A program made the translations under genes and the position numbers. The notes beneath the pieces are model-generated. The model was not told the DNA's origin. It searched no databases and worked only from the letters and a program-made list of their open reading frames with translations. From Acanthopleuribacter pedis (lineage in GTDB: Bacteria > Acidobacteriota > Holophagae > Acanthopleuribacterales > Acanthopleuribacteraceae): a DNA stretch of 64,000 nucleotides. Where the stretch lies: positions 1-64,000 of the forward strand of contig NZ_JAFREP010000046.1 in assembly GCF_017377855.1 (NCBI RefSeq), in the 5' to 3' direction. This document shows, piece by piece, positions 43,958 to 52,017 of this stretch. Within the stretch, counting starts at the first letter, position 1. Each line of letters starts with the position of its first letter.

Positions 43958-43978
43958 GCGGCCCAGCAGGTGGGCCGC
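43958..43978 (-). terminator. Probable terminator after the GNAT gene
   Basis: TGGGCCGC (43971-43978) and GCGGCCCA (43958-43965) form an 8-bp stem with a 5-base loop; on the minus strand it is followed by ACGGTTTTATTTGC. It lies 10 bases after the GNAT stop, so the RND gene downstream may be partly separate. Confidence 0.6.
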
Positions 43979-43988
43979 GTAAAACGCG

Positions 43989-44645
43989 TTAGGCGCTTAG
44001 CTGGGCGATGAGCTTGTCACTCCAACCTTCGGTAATGAAACGGAAAACCCAGGAGTTGCGGCGTTTCATGCAATTGAACGCTTCTTTGAAGTCCAACAAC
44101 ATGGTGATTCGCCGGCTGTCGGTCAGCATTTCACCGACATCGTGGGTGGCAACCACTTTGAAACCGAGTACGCGTTTGTGAAAGCCGTAAGGCGTGTTGG
44201 GATCGGACTCAAAAACATCGGTGATGTAGTGGGTAAATCCTTTTTCCACGGTTTCGGTGGAGGCGGCACGCATCAACATGGCGGCAATGTGAATTTTGCG
44301 GCGGAACTCGGGCAATACGGCGAAGCGACCCACCTCGGCGATGCGGTTGTTGCGAATAAACGCCTCCACATCCAGGCTGGGATCAACGGGTTTAAAACCG
44401 TACTCTTCGTAAAGGTCGACCGGAAGGGCGTACAAAACGCGGGTCACACCCAGGGCTTGGCCCTCGCGGCTGACCATAAACCAGGACACGTCGTCCCGCT
44501 CCAAATCGCTGGTCGGTAATAGGATTTCATGAGAAGGAACCCAACCTTTTTCTTCCAAAAAAACGGCCTGAATCACTTGCAGCGCGGCATCCCGCTGTTC
44601 GGATGTTTTGATTTTGGAGACCGACAATTCGTCTTTAAAGGACAT
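43989..44645 (-). CDS. GNAT-fold acyltransferase, N-acyl amino acid synthase (FeeM)-like
   Basis: 218 residues. The core AEVGRFAVLPEFRRKIHIAA is a GNAT motif in the form found in FeeM-type N-acyl amino acid synthases and in acyl-homoserine-lactone synthases, which use acyl-carrier protein thioesters. SWFMVSREGQALGVTRVLYA is the preceding beta hairpin and GFHKRVLGFKVVA a later conserved block. Its start overlaps the PlsC-like stop by 11 bases, so the two are co-translated. Together they resemble the OlsB/OlsA logic of ornithine-lipid synthesis (amide first, ester second). Alternatives: a signal-molecule synthase or a protein acetyltransferase. Confidence 0.7.
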   Translation of the reverse strand: MSFKDELSVSKIKTSEQRDAALQVIQAVFLEEKGWVPSHEILLPTSDLERDDVSWFMVSREGQALGVTRVLYALPVDLYEEYGFKPVDPSLDVEAFIRNNRIAEVGRFAVLPEFRRKIHIAAMLMRAASTETVEKGFTHYITDVFESDPNTPYGFHKRVLGFKVVATHDVGEMLTDSRRITMLLDFKEAFNCMKRRNSWVFRFITEGWSDKLIAQLSA

Positions 44646-45423
44646 ACTTCCTCCTCTTGTTTGCTTGGAGATCCCAGGATTTACCGGAAACCTTCGCTAA
44701 TTCGGTCATGACATGGCAGTGTAGTTCGTGAACGTGACGCCGTTTCGGCGCATCCTCCGGGGGATGCGACGGCGTGATCGGCTTACCGACGACCAGCTTC
44801 ATCTTGGCGAAGTCGGAGATCGGCTTGTCGACGGGGTGGTAGGGGAAGCGGATCCCAATCGGTAAAATCGGTACACCGGTTTGCAGCGCCATTTTAGCAG
44901 CACCGGGCGATCCACGCATGAGGCGTTGCGGATCGCGATTAATCGTCGCCTCGGGAAAGACACCGATGGAAGACCCGTTGCGCAACAGGTTCAAAGCCTG
45001 TTCCTGCGCGGGAACCCCGGTGTCAAAGCGCGATTTAAAGCGGTTGAAAAACCGGAATTTAGCATTTTTGTGTGTCAGCAGAATGACATCGTTGCGGCGG
45101 TAGAGCACGCCGACACCGGGAATGAGCATCATCGGCCAATCGGCGAGGAAATGAATGGTTTTACCATCACGCAAGTAGGTTAACAACGCGGGAACCAGCA
45201 CAGCTTCCAAGCGCTGGTTGTGGTTGAGCACCACGATCATGGGGTCGTTTTCGGTACCGACCACGCCCAGGTCGTTTTCAATTTCCACGACAAAACGTTG
45301 CGCCAACCAGACCATGGAGCGCAAAACGCGAGACGGGTACCGAGGATTGTGATGGGGCAACGGATGGCGCATAATCTGGCGCAATTTGAGCCCGAGGGGA
45401 GGGACCAATAACTTTTCCGTCAT
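44635..45423 (-). CDS. PlsC-like lysophospholipid acyltransferase (variant motif)
   Basis: 262 residues; ATG at 45423 with GGAGG 6 bases upstream (the frame opens 48 codons earlier). The acyltransferase motif I is NHNQRLE, that is NHx4E where the family normally has NHx4D, and motif III is FPEATINRD where FPEGTR is usual. Motif II-like FNRFKSRFD and VPILPIGIRFP are present. A hydrophobic segment around residues 85-105 gives membrane association. Expected reaction: acyl transfer onto a lyso-lipid or lyso-acylamino acid. The changed motif may alter substrate; the E could still act as the general base partner. Confidence 0.85.
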   Translation of the reverse strand: MTEKLLVPPLGLKLRQIMRHPLPHHNPRYPSRVLRSMVWLAQRFVVEIENDLGVVGTENDPMIVVLNHNQRLEAVLVPALLTYLRDGKTIHFLADWPMMLIPGVGVLYRRNDVILLTHKNAKFRFFNRFKSRFDTGVPAQEQALNLLRNGSSIGVFPEATINRDPQRLMRGSPGAAKMALQTGVPILPIGIRFPYHPVDKPISDFAKMKLVVGKPITPSHPPEDAPKRRHVHELHCHVMTELAKVSGKSWDLQANKRRKYVL

Positions 45424-45737
45424 AAAGGACCTCCGGGAGAAAAAACCATCCATCGATTTTGCAAAACGACATCCACCCAAGATTTTTCTGCTGAAAGCAC
45501 CTTCAGCCTTTTCTCGCGGCAACCGTGAGAAAAAGCGCGACGCAACCCAAAGTTGCGTTTGGCGCACGTTCGCATCCTAACCGATGCAGCGACCCGATGG
45601 TACAAAAACCGGGGTTGACGCAACGGCGCGTGATGATCGGGGGACGACCGCGAAGTTCGTCACACAAATCACACAAAAACCAACGAACCCTATACCAAAA
45701 CAAACTTAAGCAAAGGTTGTCAAGCGGGGCCGCCGGT

Positions 45738-45790
45738 ACAAGGCGTCTTTTTCCACCCAACGCGCCTCGGTTGGGAGCGCCGCCTTGTAA
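45738..45790. other. Nested stem-loop between the DHH and acyltransferase genes
   Basis: TACAAGGCG (45738-45746) pairs with CGCCTTGTA (45782-45790), and inside it CCCAAC (45757-45762) pairs with GTTGGG (45771-45776). No T-run follows on either strand, so it is not a classical terminator. The rest of 45424-45819 holds no gene; a TTGACA hexamer on the minus strand at 45714-45719 is the only promoter-like signal. Confidence 0.5.
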
Positions 45791-45819
45791 CAAGTCGACT
45801 ATTCTAGCCTAAATCGGGG

Positions 45820-46779
45820 TCAGTTTTGTTTAGCTTCGATGATTTCCTTAATGATTTTTTGTAGCGTGGCGTCCGCCAATTCATTGGCCACCTGACAGGT
45901 CCCCGCGGCATGGTGCCCGCCGCCGCCGTAAGTGAGCATTAACTCACCGATGTTGACGGGATGGTTGCGATTAAAAATCGATTTACCCACGGCAAACACG
46001 GTGTTTTGGCGGCGCAAACCCCACATCACGTGAATCGACACCTCGCTCTCCGGGAACAGCGCATAAATCTTAAAACGGTTGCCGGTGTAAATGACTTCCT
46101 CGTCGCGCAGGTCCAGGACCACCACGCTGTCGTGCATGGTGGCACAGCGTTTGATCTGTTCGTCAAACTTGCGTTCATGTGAGAAAAACATGTCCATGCG
46201 TTCCTTGACGTCGGGCAACGCCAAGATATCGTCAATGGTGTGGTCTTTGCAGTAATCGATCAGGTCCATCATCAATTGGTAGTTGGAAATACGGAACTTA
46301 CGGAAGCGACCGAGCCCGGTCCGGGCGTCCATCAAAAAGCTGAGCAGCACCCAACCCCGTGGATTGAGAATGTCTTCGCGTTCGAAATCCGCGGAGTCGG
46401 CCTTGTCCACCGCCTCCATCAAATCTTCGCCAATGCGCGGAAAGGTATCCAAACCCCCGTAGTAGTTGTAAACGACGCGGGCGGCCGAGGGCGCGTTGGG
46501 ATCAATCACGTGGTTCTTACGTTCAGCCAGCGGGGTGCGTAAGGTTTCACTGTAGTGGTGGTCAAACGCCAAATAACAGCCCGGCACATAAGGCAGGTTG
46601 GTGGTGATATCGCCGGCGTTGACGTCGATTTTCCCATCCTGCATGTCCTTCGGGTGGACAAACATAATTTCGTTAATCATGTCCAATTCTTTAAAGAGGA
46701 CGGCACACACCAATCCGTCGAAATCACTGCGGGTCACCAAACGATATTTTTTCTTTTCCGCTTGAGCGTCCGTATTCAT
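45820..46779 (-). CDS. DHH/DHHA1-family phosphoesterase
   Basis: 319 residues from the ATG at 46779, with GGAGG 8 bases upstream. Motif I is TRSDFDGLVCAVLF, motif III is FDHHYSE (the DHH), and the C-terminal DHHA1 domain ends in GGGGHHAAG. The family includes nanoRNases, pAp phosphatases, cyclic-dinucleotide phosphodiesterases and exopolyphosphatases. The spacing of motifs fits the soluble single-domain group; the substrate is not decidable from sequence. It stands alone, 396 bases from the acyltransferase gene. Confidence 0.85.
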   Translation of the reverse strand: MNTDAQAEKKKYRLVTRSDFDGLVCAVLFKELDMINEIMFVHPKDMQDGKIDVNAGDITTNLPYVPGCYLAFDHHYSETLRTPLAERKNHVIDPNAPSAARVVYNYYGGLDTFPRIGEDLMEAVDKADSADFEREDILNPRGWVLLSFLMDARTGLGRFRKFRISNYQLMMDLIDYCKDHTIDDILALPDVKERMDMFFSHERKFDEQIKRCATMHDSVVVLDLRDEEVIYTGNRFKIYALFPESEVSIHVMWGLRRQNTVFAVGKSIFNRNHPVNIGELMLTYGGGGHHAAGTCQVANELADATLQKIIKEIIEAKQN

Positions 46780-47090
46780 GGACTTTACCTCCAACTATTG
46801 CAATCCCATGTGGCTTCCCTTCTCCCCGGCCTCTCACTTTCACCGCCGTCTTGGGCGCTAAACCGGCAACCGACCCACCGCGGTACCTGCTCGGTACGGG
46901 GTATTGTTCGGGACAATCAGCGGAAACTCCGCCTGCTACGGACAGAGGAACCAACCAACCGCGAGTGTTTCAATCAAGGAATTCAATGTTTAGCCTACCC
47001 CATTCGGTATTCAGGATGAAAGAGCAAAGGGCCGGGGTTGGTTCAATTTCCGGCTAGGAGGTTGGGATGTTTGGCTTGGCGCTTTGATCG

Positions 47091-47280
47091 GGCTTGGCTT
47101 GGTATTCGTTTTTTTTTCAGGATGGGCGGTTGGCCGGGGTGTTTTGCCACGCGGGGATCGCGCCGCGGCTTTTTTGCGAGGGGCGGTTGGCCACATGTTT
47201 TGCCACGCGGGGATCGCGCCGCGGCTTTTTGGGATGGGTGGTGGGTTGGGGGTTTTGCCACCCGGGCGGTGTGCCGCGAT
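47091..47280 (+). repeat. Dispersed-element core plus 56-bp tandem repeat
   Basis: GGCTTGGCTTGG (47091-47102) and CAGGATGGGCGG (from 47118) match the core of the element at 27017. It is followed by two near-identical units of about 56 bases (GGGCGGTTGGCC at 47124 and 47181; TTTTGCCACGCGGGGATCG with CGCCGCGGC at 47142 and 47198) and a third decayed copy (TTTTGCCA near 47253). The block lies in the 736-base gap between the DHH gene and glgP; no gene is inside, and the left part (46780-47040) shows nothing I can name. Confidence 0.75.
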
Positions 47281-47325
47281 CAACCGCTCGGCGACGCCGC
47301 AACCCACCCCCTTCGTGCCTTCCTC

Positions 47326-47355
47326 TTGTCGGGCGGCCTTCGATTTCGTTATACT
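47326..47355 (+). promoter_or_regulatory. Probable sigma-70 promoter of glgP
   Basis: TTGTCG (47326-47331) and TATACT (47350-47355) with an 18-base spacer. The expected transcript would have about 150 bases of leader before the glgP ATG. It lies just right of the tandem repeat. Confidence 0.55.
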
Positions 47356-47515
47356 GGGCGAGTTTTTCCAACGATTCATCATTGTTGCGGCCGCCCGTGC
47401 CCTTCCGGCACACGGTTTTGTTGCGCCGCCACGGTTTCAAACGCTCGGTGCTCTCAACGAATAACATTCCGAAACTCTGATCCAGGTTCGAACATTATTT
47501 AAAGAAGGTACGACA

Positions 47516-49978
47516 ATGACGACCAATGATCACCAACGCGTTCGTCGCGGTATGGACACCGATTCGATCCACAAGGATTTACAAGACCATCTGAATTTTA
47601 CCTTGGCCAAAGACCAGGAAGGCGCGAGCCAGCTCGATTTCTACCAGGCCCTGGCCTATACGATTCGTGATCGGTTGATTGACCGTTGGTTACAGACCCG
47701 GAAGACCCACAAAAAGAACAAGGTCAAACGCGTTTATTACCTGTCCCTCGAATTTCTCATGGGTCGCGTACTTCACAGCAACGTGCAAAACCTAAACATT
47801 GAGAAAGAGGTTCGCAGCGCGGTCGAGGAACACGGCCTCGATTACGAGACGTTGCGCAACGAAGAAGTCGACATGGGCCTGGGCAACGGCGGCCTCGGCC
47901 GACTGGCCGCCTGTTTCATCGACTCCATGGCCACCCTTAACATTCCCGCTTACGGCTACGGCATTCGCTACAACTACGGCATCTTCCGCCAGGAAATTGA
48001 AAAAGGCCGCCAGGTCGAACAGCCGGATGATTGGCTGAAATGGGGCAACATTTGGGAAGTGCCGCGCAACAACCTTCAGTTTCAAGTGAATTTCGGCGGG
48101 CGCGTCGAAATGGGCAAGGACGACAAGGGCAACCTGTGCCCGCGCTGGGTCGACGCCCACCCCGTCATCGGCATTCCCTACGATGTGCCCATTGTCGGTT
48201 ACGGCGGAAAAACGGTGAACACCTTGCGCCTGTGGACGGCCCACGCCCACGAGGATTTTGACTTCGAGGACTTCAACAAGGGTGATTACATCAACGCGGT
48301 TGAACACAAGGTGACCGCCGAGAACCTGACCAAGGTTCTGTACCCCAATGATTTACACTACCTAGGTAAAGAACTGCGCCTGCGCCAACAATACCTGTTT
48401 GTCTCTTGTTCGTTGCAGGACATTATCGCGCGGTTCAAGGACGAGTGCGACGATTGGAACGAGTTCCCGGACCGCGTCGCCATCCAGCTCAACGACACCC
48501 ACCCCAGCTTGGCGGTACCCGAGTTGATGCGCATCCTGGTGGACGAGGAAGGTTTGGGCTGGGATCACGCTTGGAGCCTGTCGCTGCGCACCTTGGCCTA
48601 CACCAACCACACCTTGATGCCTGAGGCGCTGGAAAAATGGTCGGTTGAGTTGATCGAAAAACTGTTGCCGCGCCACCTGCAGATCATCTACGAGATCAAC
48701 CAACGCTTTATCAAGGACATCGCGGCCAAGTTTCCCGGCGACATGCACCGCATCGGCCGCATGAGCATCATCGAGGAAGGCGAGCACCGTCAGGTTCGCA
48801 TGGCGCACCTTGCCATCGTCGGCTCCCACAGCACCAACGGGGTGGCCGAGATCCACACCGAACTGCTGAAGGAGCGGGTTGTTCCCGATTTCGCCGCCAT
48901 GTATCCCGAACGTTTTAACGCCAAAACCAACGGCATCACGCAACGGCGCTGGTTGCTGGATTGCAACCCCGACCTCGCCGAGTTGATTACCGAAACCATC
49001 GGCGACGGCTGGATCACCGATCTGAAACAGGTCGCCAAGCTCAAACCGCTGGCAGACGACCGCGCCTTCTGTGACCGCTTCGCCCAGGTGAAGTTCGCGG
49101 CGAAGAAACGGCTGTCTGATTTCATGAACGCGGAATGGGATTGGGAAACCGACCCAACCTGGATCTTCGACGTTCAGATCAAACGCCTCCACGAGTACAA
49201 GCGTCAGTTGATGAACGCGATTCACATCGTCATTCTCTACAACCGCTTGCGCAAGAACCCCGACATGGATTTCCATCCGCAGTTGTTCCTGTTCGGCGCC
49301 AAGGCCGCGCCGGGTTACTTTATGGCCAAGCTGATCATTAAGTTGATTAACAACATCGGTGACATGATCAACCGCGACGAATCGGTTCGCCACAAACTGC
49401 GCGTTCACTTCCTGCCCAACTACCGGGTAACCCTTGCCGAGAAGCTGATTCCGGCCACGGAAGTATCGGAGCAAATTTCGACCGCGGGCACGGAAGCCTC
49501 GGGTACGGGCAACATGAAGTTCATGTTAAACGGTGCCTTGACCATCGGGACCATGGACGGCGCCAACGTGGAAATGGCCCAAGAAGTCGGCCGCGAGAAC
49601 ATGTTCATCTTCGGTTTGGACGCGGCCGAGGCCAAAGCCCTCTCCGAAAACTACGATCCTTACGCCTACTACCAGCAGGACGAAGAAGTGCGCGAGGCGC
49701 TGGACCTGATCTTCTCGGATCATTTCAGCATTTTGGAGCGCGGCATTTTCGAACCGATCCGCCACGCACTCTTGGAAGGCGGTGACCGTTACCTGTTGCT
49801 GGCCGACCTACCCGCCTACCGCGCGGCCCAGGAAGAGGTTCAGCGCATCTACAAGGACCGCGAGGAGTGGACACGTCGCGCCGTCTTGAACACGGCCTGT
49901 TCCGGTAAGTTCAGCTCGGATCGCACCATCAGTGAATACGCTGAAAAGATCTGGGGCACCAAACCGCCCCGGAAGTAG
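47516..49978 (+). CDS. glgP: Glycogen (alpha-glucan) phosphorylase
   Basis: 820 residues. Releases glucose 1-phosphate from glycogen or maltodextrin. GT35 features: MGLGNGGLGRLAACFIDSMA near residue 120, NDTHPSLAVPELMRIL, and the pyridoxal-phosphate site EASGTGNMKFMLNGALTIGT with the Lys near residue 665. The N-terminal part is the length of bacterial GlgP, with no regulatory extension. SD AAGAAGG is 8 bases before the ATG. No other glycogen gene is in the window. It ends with a strong terminator at 50012-50045. Confidence 0.97.
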   Translation: MTTNDHQRVRRGMDTDSIHKDLQDHLNFTLAKDQEGASQLDFYQALAYTIRDRLIDRWLQTRKTHKKNKVKRVYYLSLEFLMGRVLHSNVQNLNIEKEVRSAVEEHGLDYETLRNEEVDMGLGNGGLGRLAACFIDSMATLNIPAYGYGIRYNYGIFRQEIEKGRQVEQPDDWLKWGNIWEVPRNNLQFQVNFGGRVEMGKDDKGNLCPRWVDAHPVIGIPYDVPIVGYGGKTVNTLRLWTAHAHEDFDFEDFNKGDYINAVEHKVTAENLTKVLYPNDLHYLGKELRLRQQYLFVSCSLQDIIARFKDECDDWNEFPDRVAIQLNDTHPSLAVPELMRILVDEEGLGWDHAWSLSLRTLAYTNHTLMPEALEKWSVELIEKLLPRHLQIIYEINQRFIKDIAAKFPGDMHRIGRMSIIEEGEHRQVRMAHLAIVGSHSTNGVAEIHTELLKERVVPDFAAMYPERFNAKTNGITQRRWLLDCNPDLAELITETIGDGWITDLKQVAKLKPLADDRAFCDRFAQVKFAAKKRLSDFMNAEWDWETDPTWIFDVQIKRLHEYKRQLMNAIHIVILYNRLRKNPDMDFHPQLFLFGAKAAPGYFMAKLIIKLINNIGDMINRDESVRHKLRVHFLPNYRVTLAEKLIPATEVSEQISTAGTEASGTGNMKFMLNGALTIGTMDGANVEMAQEVGRENMFIFGLDAAEAKALSENYDPYAYYQQDEEVREALDLIFSDHFSILERGIFEPIRHALLEGGDRYLLLADLPAYRAAQEEVQRIYKDREEWTRRAVLNTACSGKFSSDRTISEYAEKIWGTKPPRK

Positions 49979-50011
49979 CAACCAATCGCCATCCCGTCAA
50001 CGGCAACACAG

Positions 50012-50045
50012 GGGGCCCCGTCGCGCAAATGCACGGCGGGGCCCC
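50012..50045 (+). terminator. Terminator of glgP
   Basis: GGGGCCCCG (50012-50020) pairs with CGGGGCCCC (50037-50045), followed by TTCCTCTTTTAAA. Starts 34 bases after the stop. Confidence 0.8.
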
Positions 50046-50064
50046 TTCCTCTTTTAAATTTCTC

Positions 50065-50438
50065 GGTGTCATCCCCTTCAGGGATTTCCCGTCCGTGAAC
50101 CCCCGCCACCTTGGGTGGGGCCGCACACACGAATGCGTGTGCTCAAATCGCGCGCCGGGACAAGCTGGGGGCTGATCCGGCGTACCCCGGAGGGGTTCGC
50201 ACACCCCAACGCGTGGTCCACAACTGATTTAAACGGTGAGCCGGAGGCGAACGACCTTTGGTTACGCCGAGGGCGTTACGGATTTCAGCCCTGGGTAATG
50301 GGTTGTGGAACAACCCATTACCCAGGGTCCCCGGGCGTTCCCGTCGTGTAGGCGCTGAAGGCGCCGGCACCACAACCCTTCACAACGTTCTTGGTGTCAT
50401 CCCCTTCAGGGATTTCCCGTCCGTGAACCCCCGCCACC
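50065..50438. repeat. 46-bp direct repeat flanking a perfect palindrome
   Basis: 50065-50110 and 50393-50438 are identical over 46 bases (GGTGTCATCCCCTTCAGGG at the start, CCCCCGCCACC at the end). Between them, 50289-50306 is the exact reverse complement of 50310-50327 (18-bp arms, loop GGA). An additional GCACACACG/CGTGTGC hairpin is at about 50123-50141. No reading frame in this interval looks like a gene, so it is a repeat-built spacer after glgP. Confidence 0.85.
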
Positions 50439-50469
50439 CACCACGCCGCCCATCCGCCACCCATCACCA

Positions 50470-50497
50470 CATCCTAAGAAATGTCGCTTCCCAAGCC
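50470..50497 (-). repeat. Dispersed-element core, fourth locus
   Basis: CATCCTAAGAAAT (50470-50482) followed by CCAAGCC (50491-50497) is, on the minus strand, GGCTTGG then ATTTCTTAGGATG: the same core as at 27017, 27142 and 47091. Neighbouring bases keep the GGATG and TGG motifs less well. Confidence 0.5.
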
Positions 50498-50602
50498 AGG
50501 CCCCACCGGGACACCCATTTCCCCCATCCATCACATCCTCTCTCGTGTTTGCCAAAAGACCTTGCTATGATCGTGACGTTTTGAAGAACCGTCGTCGCAG
50601 TA

Positions 50603-50674
50603 TTTCGTGCCGGCAAGCCCCGGCCCATCCGGCACGAAGTTTCGGTGACCTGAACAAAACATTCGTGCCGGCAA
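50603..50674. repeat. Hairpin plus direct repeat in the cysK leader region
   Basis: TTCGTGCCGG (50604-50613) pairs with CCGGCACGAA (50629-50638); a further TTCGTGCCGGCAA is at about 50662-50674, repeating 50604-50616, so the right arm can pair with either. Lies 400 bases before cysK; it does not match a SAM or T-box leader that I know. Confidence 0.4.
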
Positions 50675-51079
50675 ACGCCTTCCCCACCCGCATGCTTTCC
50701 CACCCCGCCACGGGGCCGGCCGCGGTCAAGGACGTCCACCGCCACGACTGTTTGGCGCGTCCGTTTCAGGTGACACTGCGACCTTGGGAACCTCACGGCA
50801 CCTCGCCGCGCCGTTCCGTCGCTCTTCACACAACCCGAGCACGCTGCACCAGCTTAAGGTTCCAGCAAGAGAAACACGCCGTTTCCCCTCTCCTACCGTG
50901 CGTTCTCACCATGCCCGGTGTATGTTGAAATTTAAGCGCCAAAGGGTCACAGAAGCTTCATGGTCAATCAGGCTCATTCGATTTTGAACGTCCCCCGCGA
51001 TTGTTTCGCTTCCGGCACGCTTCGTGAAAGCAGCGAAACGCCGCAAGGCAACGAACGGCAACACGATCAAGGGGTCACG

Positions 51080-52015
51080 ATGAAGGTAACGTCCTCACTC
51101 ATTGAACTCATCGGCAACACACCACTCGTCGATATCAGCAGCATCGTCCCCGCGGGCGGCGCCAAACTTTTCGCCAAGCTGGAGTACCTCAACCCCGGCG
51201 GCAGCATCAAGGACCGTCCCGCGCTGGCCATGATCGAAGCGGCCGAACGCGACGGACGCCTCGAACCGGGCATGACCATCGTCGAACCCACCGCCGGCAA
51301 TACCGGCATCGGTTTGGCCCTCGCCGGCAACCTCAAAGGTTACCGCACGGTCTTTTTCGTGCCGGACCGCATGAGCCACGAGAAAATCGTGTTGATGCAA
51401 CTCTACGGCGCGGAAGTCTTTCTCGTAGACAAATGCCACGGCATGACGGGCTGCATCGAACGCGCCCACGCCTACGCCGCCCAACACGGGCGCTGCTTCG
51501 TGCCACTCCAGTTCGAGAACCCGGCCAACCCGGAACAAGCGGAAACACGCTTAGGGGCTGAAATCGAACAGCAGTTGGGTTATGTTCCCGACGGGATGGC
51601 CATCGGCGCGGGTACCGGCGGCACCTTTACAGGCTTGGCCCGCTGGCTCAGCAACGCCAATCCCGATTCGGTACGCTGGTTGGTTCAACCGGAAGGTTCC
51701 GTCTTCCGCGGCGATGAGAAACGGCCTTACCTCGTTGAGGGCATCGGCAATTCGTTTGTTCCAAAAAACCTGGATCTTCATTTAGCCCATCGGATTCTCG
51801 ATATCCCCTGCACCGTCGCCTTCGCGCGTTGTCGCGATTTGGCCAGGCGCTTGGGCATCTTGACCGGCGGGTCCGGCGGCGCCAACGCGGAAGCCGCGAT
51901 TCAATTGTGTACCCAACTGGGCGAAGGGAAATCGGTGATCACCGTTTTCCCGGACAACCTCGAGCGTTATGCGAGCAAAGAATGGGTTCGGAATTTAGTA
52001 CAAGGGGAAAACTAA
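51080..52015 (+). CDS. cysK: Cysteine synthase / O-acetylserine sulfhydrylase-type enzyme
   Basis: 311 residues; ATG at 51080 with AAGGGG 6 bases before it (the frame opens at 50960). PLP enzyme of the beta family: Schiff-base Lys in NPGGSIKDRPAL (about residue 41), phosphate-binding TAGNTGIG-like loop (TIVEPTAGNTGIGLALA), and GAGTGGTFTG. It makes cysteine from O-acetylserine (or O-acetylhomoserine/serine) and sulfide; cystathionine beta-synthase is a close alternative, which would fit with the next gene, a cystathionine gamma-family enzyme, as a transsulfuration pair. The next ATG is 3 bases beyond its stop. Confidence 0.88.
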   Translation: MKVTSSLIELIGNTPLVDISSIVPAGGAKLFAKLEYLNPGGSIKDRPALAMIEAAERDGRLEPGMTIVEPTAGNTGIGLALAGNLKGYRTVFFVPDRMSHEKIVLMQLYGAEVFLVDKCHGMTGCIERAHAYAAQHGRCFVPLQFENPANPEQAETRLGAEIEQQLGYVPDGMAIGAGTGGTFTGLARWLSNANPDSVRWLVQPEGSVFRGDEKRPYLVEGIGNSFVPKNLDLHLAHRILDIPCTVAFARCRDLARRLGILTGGSGGANAEAAIQLCTQLGEGKSVITVFPDNLERYASKEWVRNLVQGEN

Positions 52016-52017
52016 CC

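Noticed and set aside
47121..47280. CRISPR-like array
   Set aside because: Units are contiguous tandem repeats with no unique spacers and no cas genes; not a CRISPR array.
48362..49474. 370-codon minus-strand frame
   Set aside because: Antisense of glgP, no start signal and no domain.
50570..50700. SAM or cobalamin riboswitch before the sulfur amino acid genes
   Set aside because: Compared by eye with known SAM-I, SAM-II and cobalamin core sequences; no match. Only the simple hairpins were kept.
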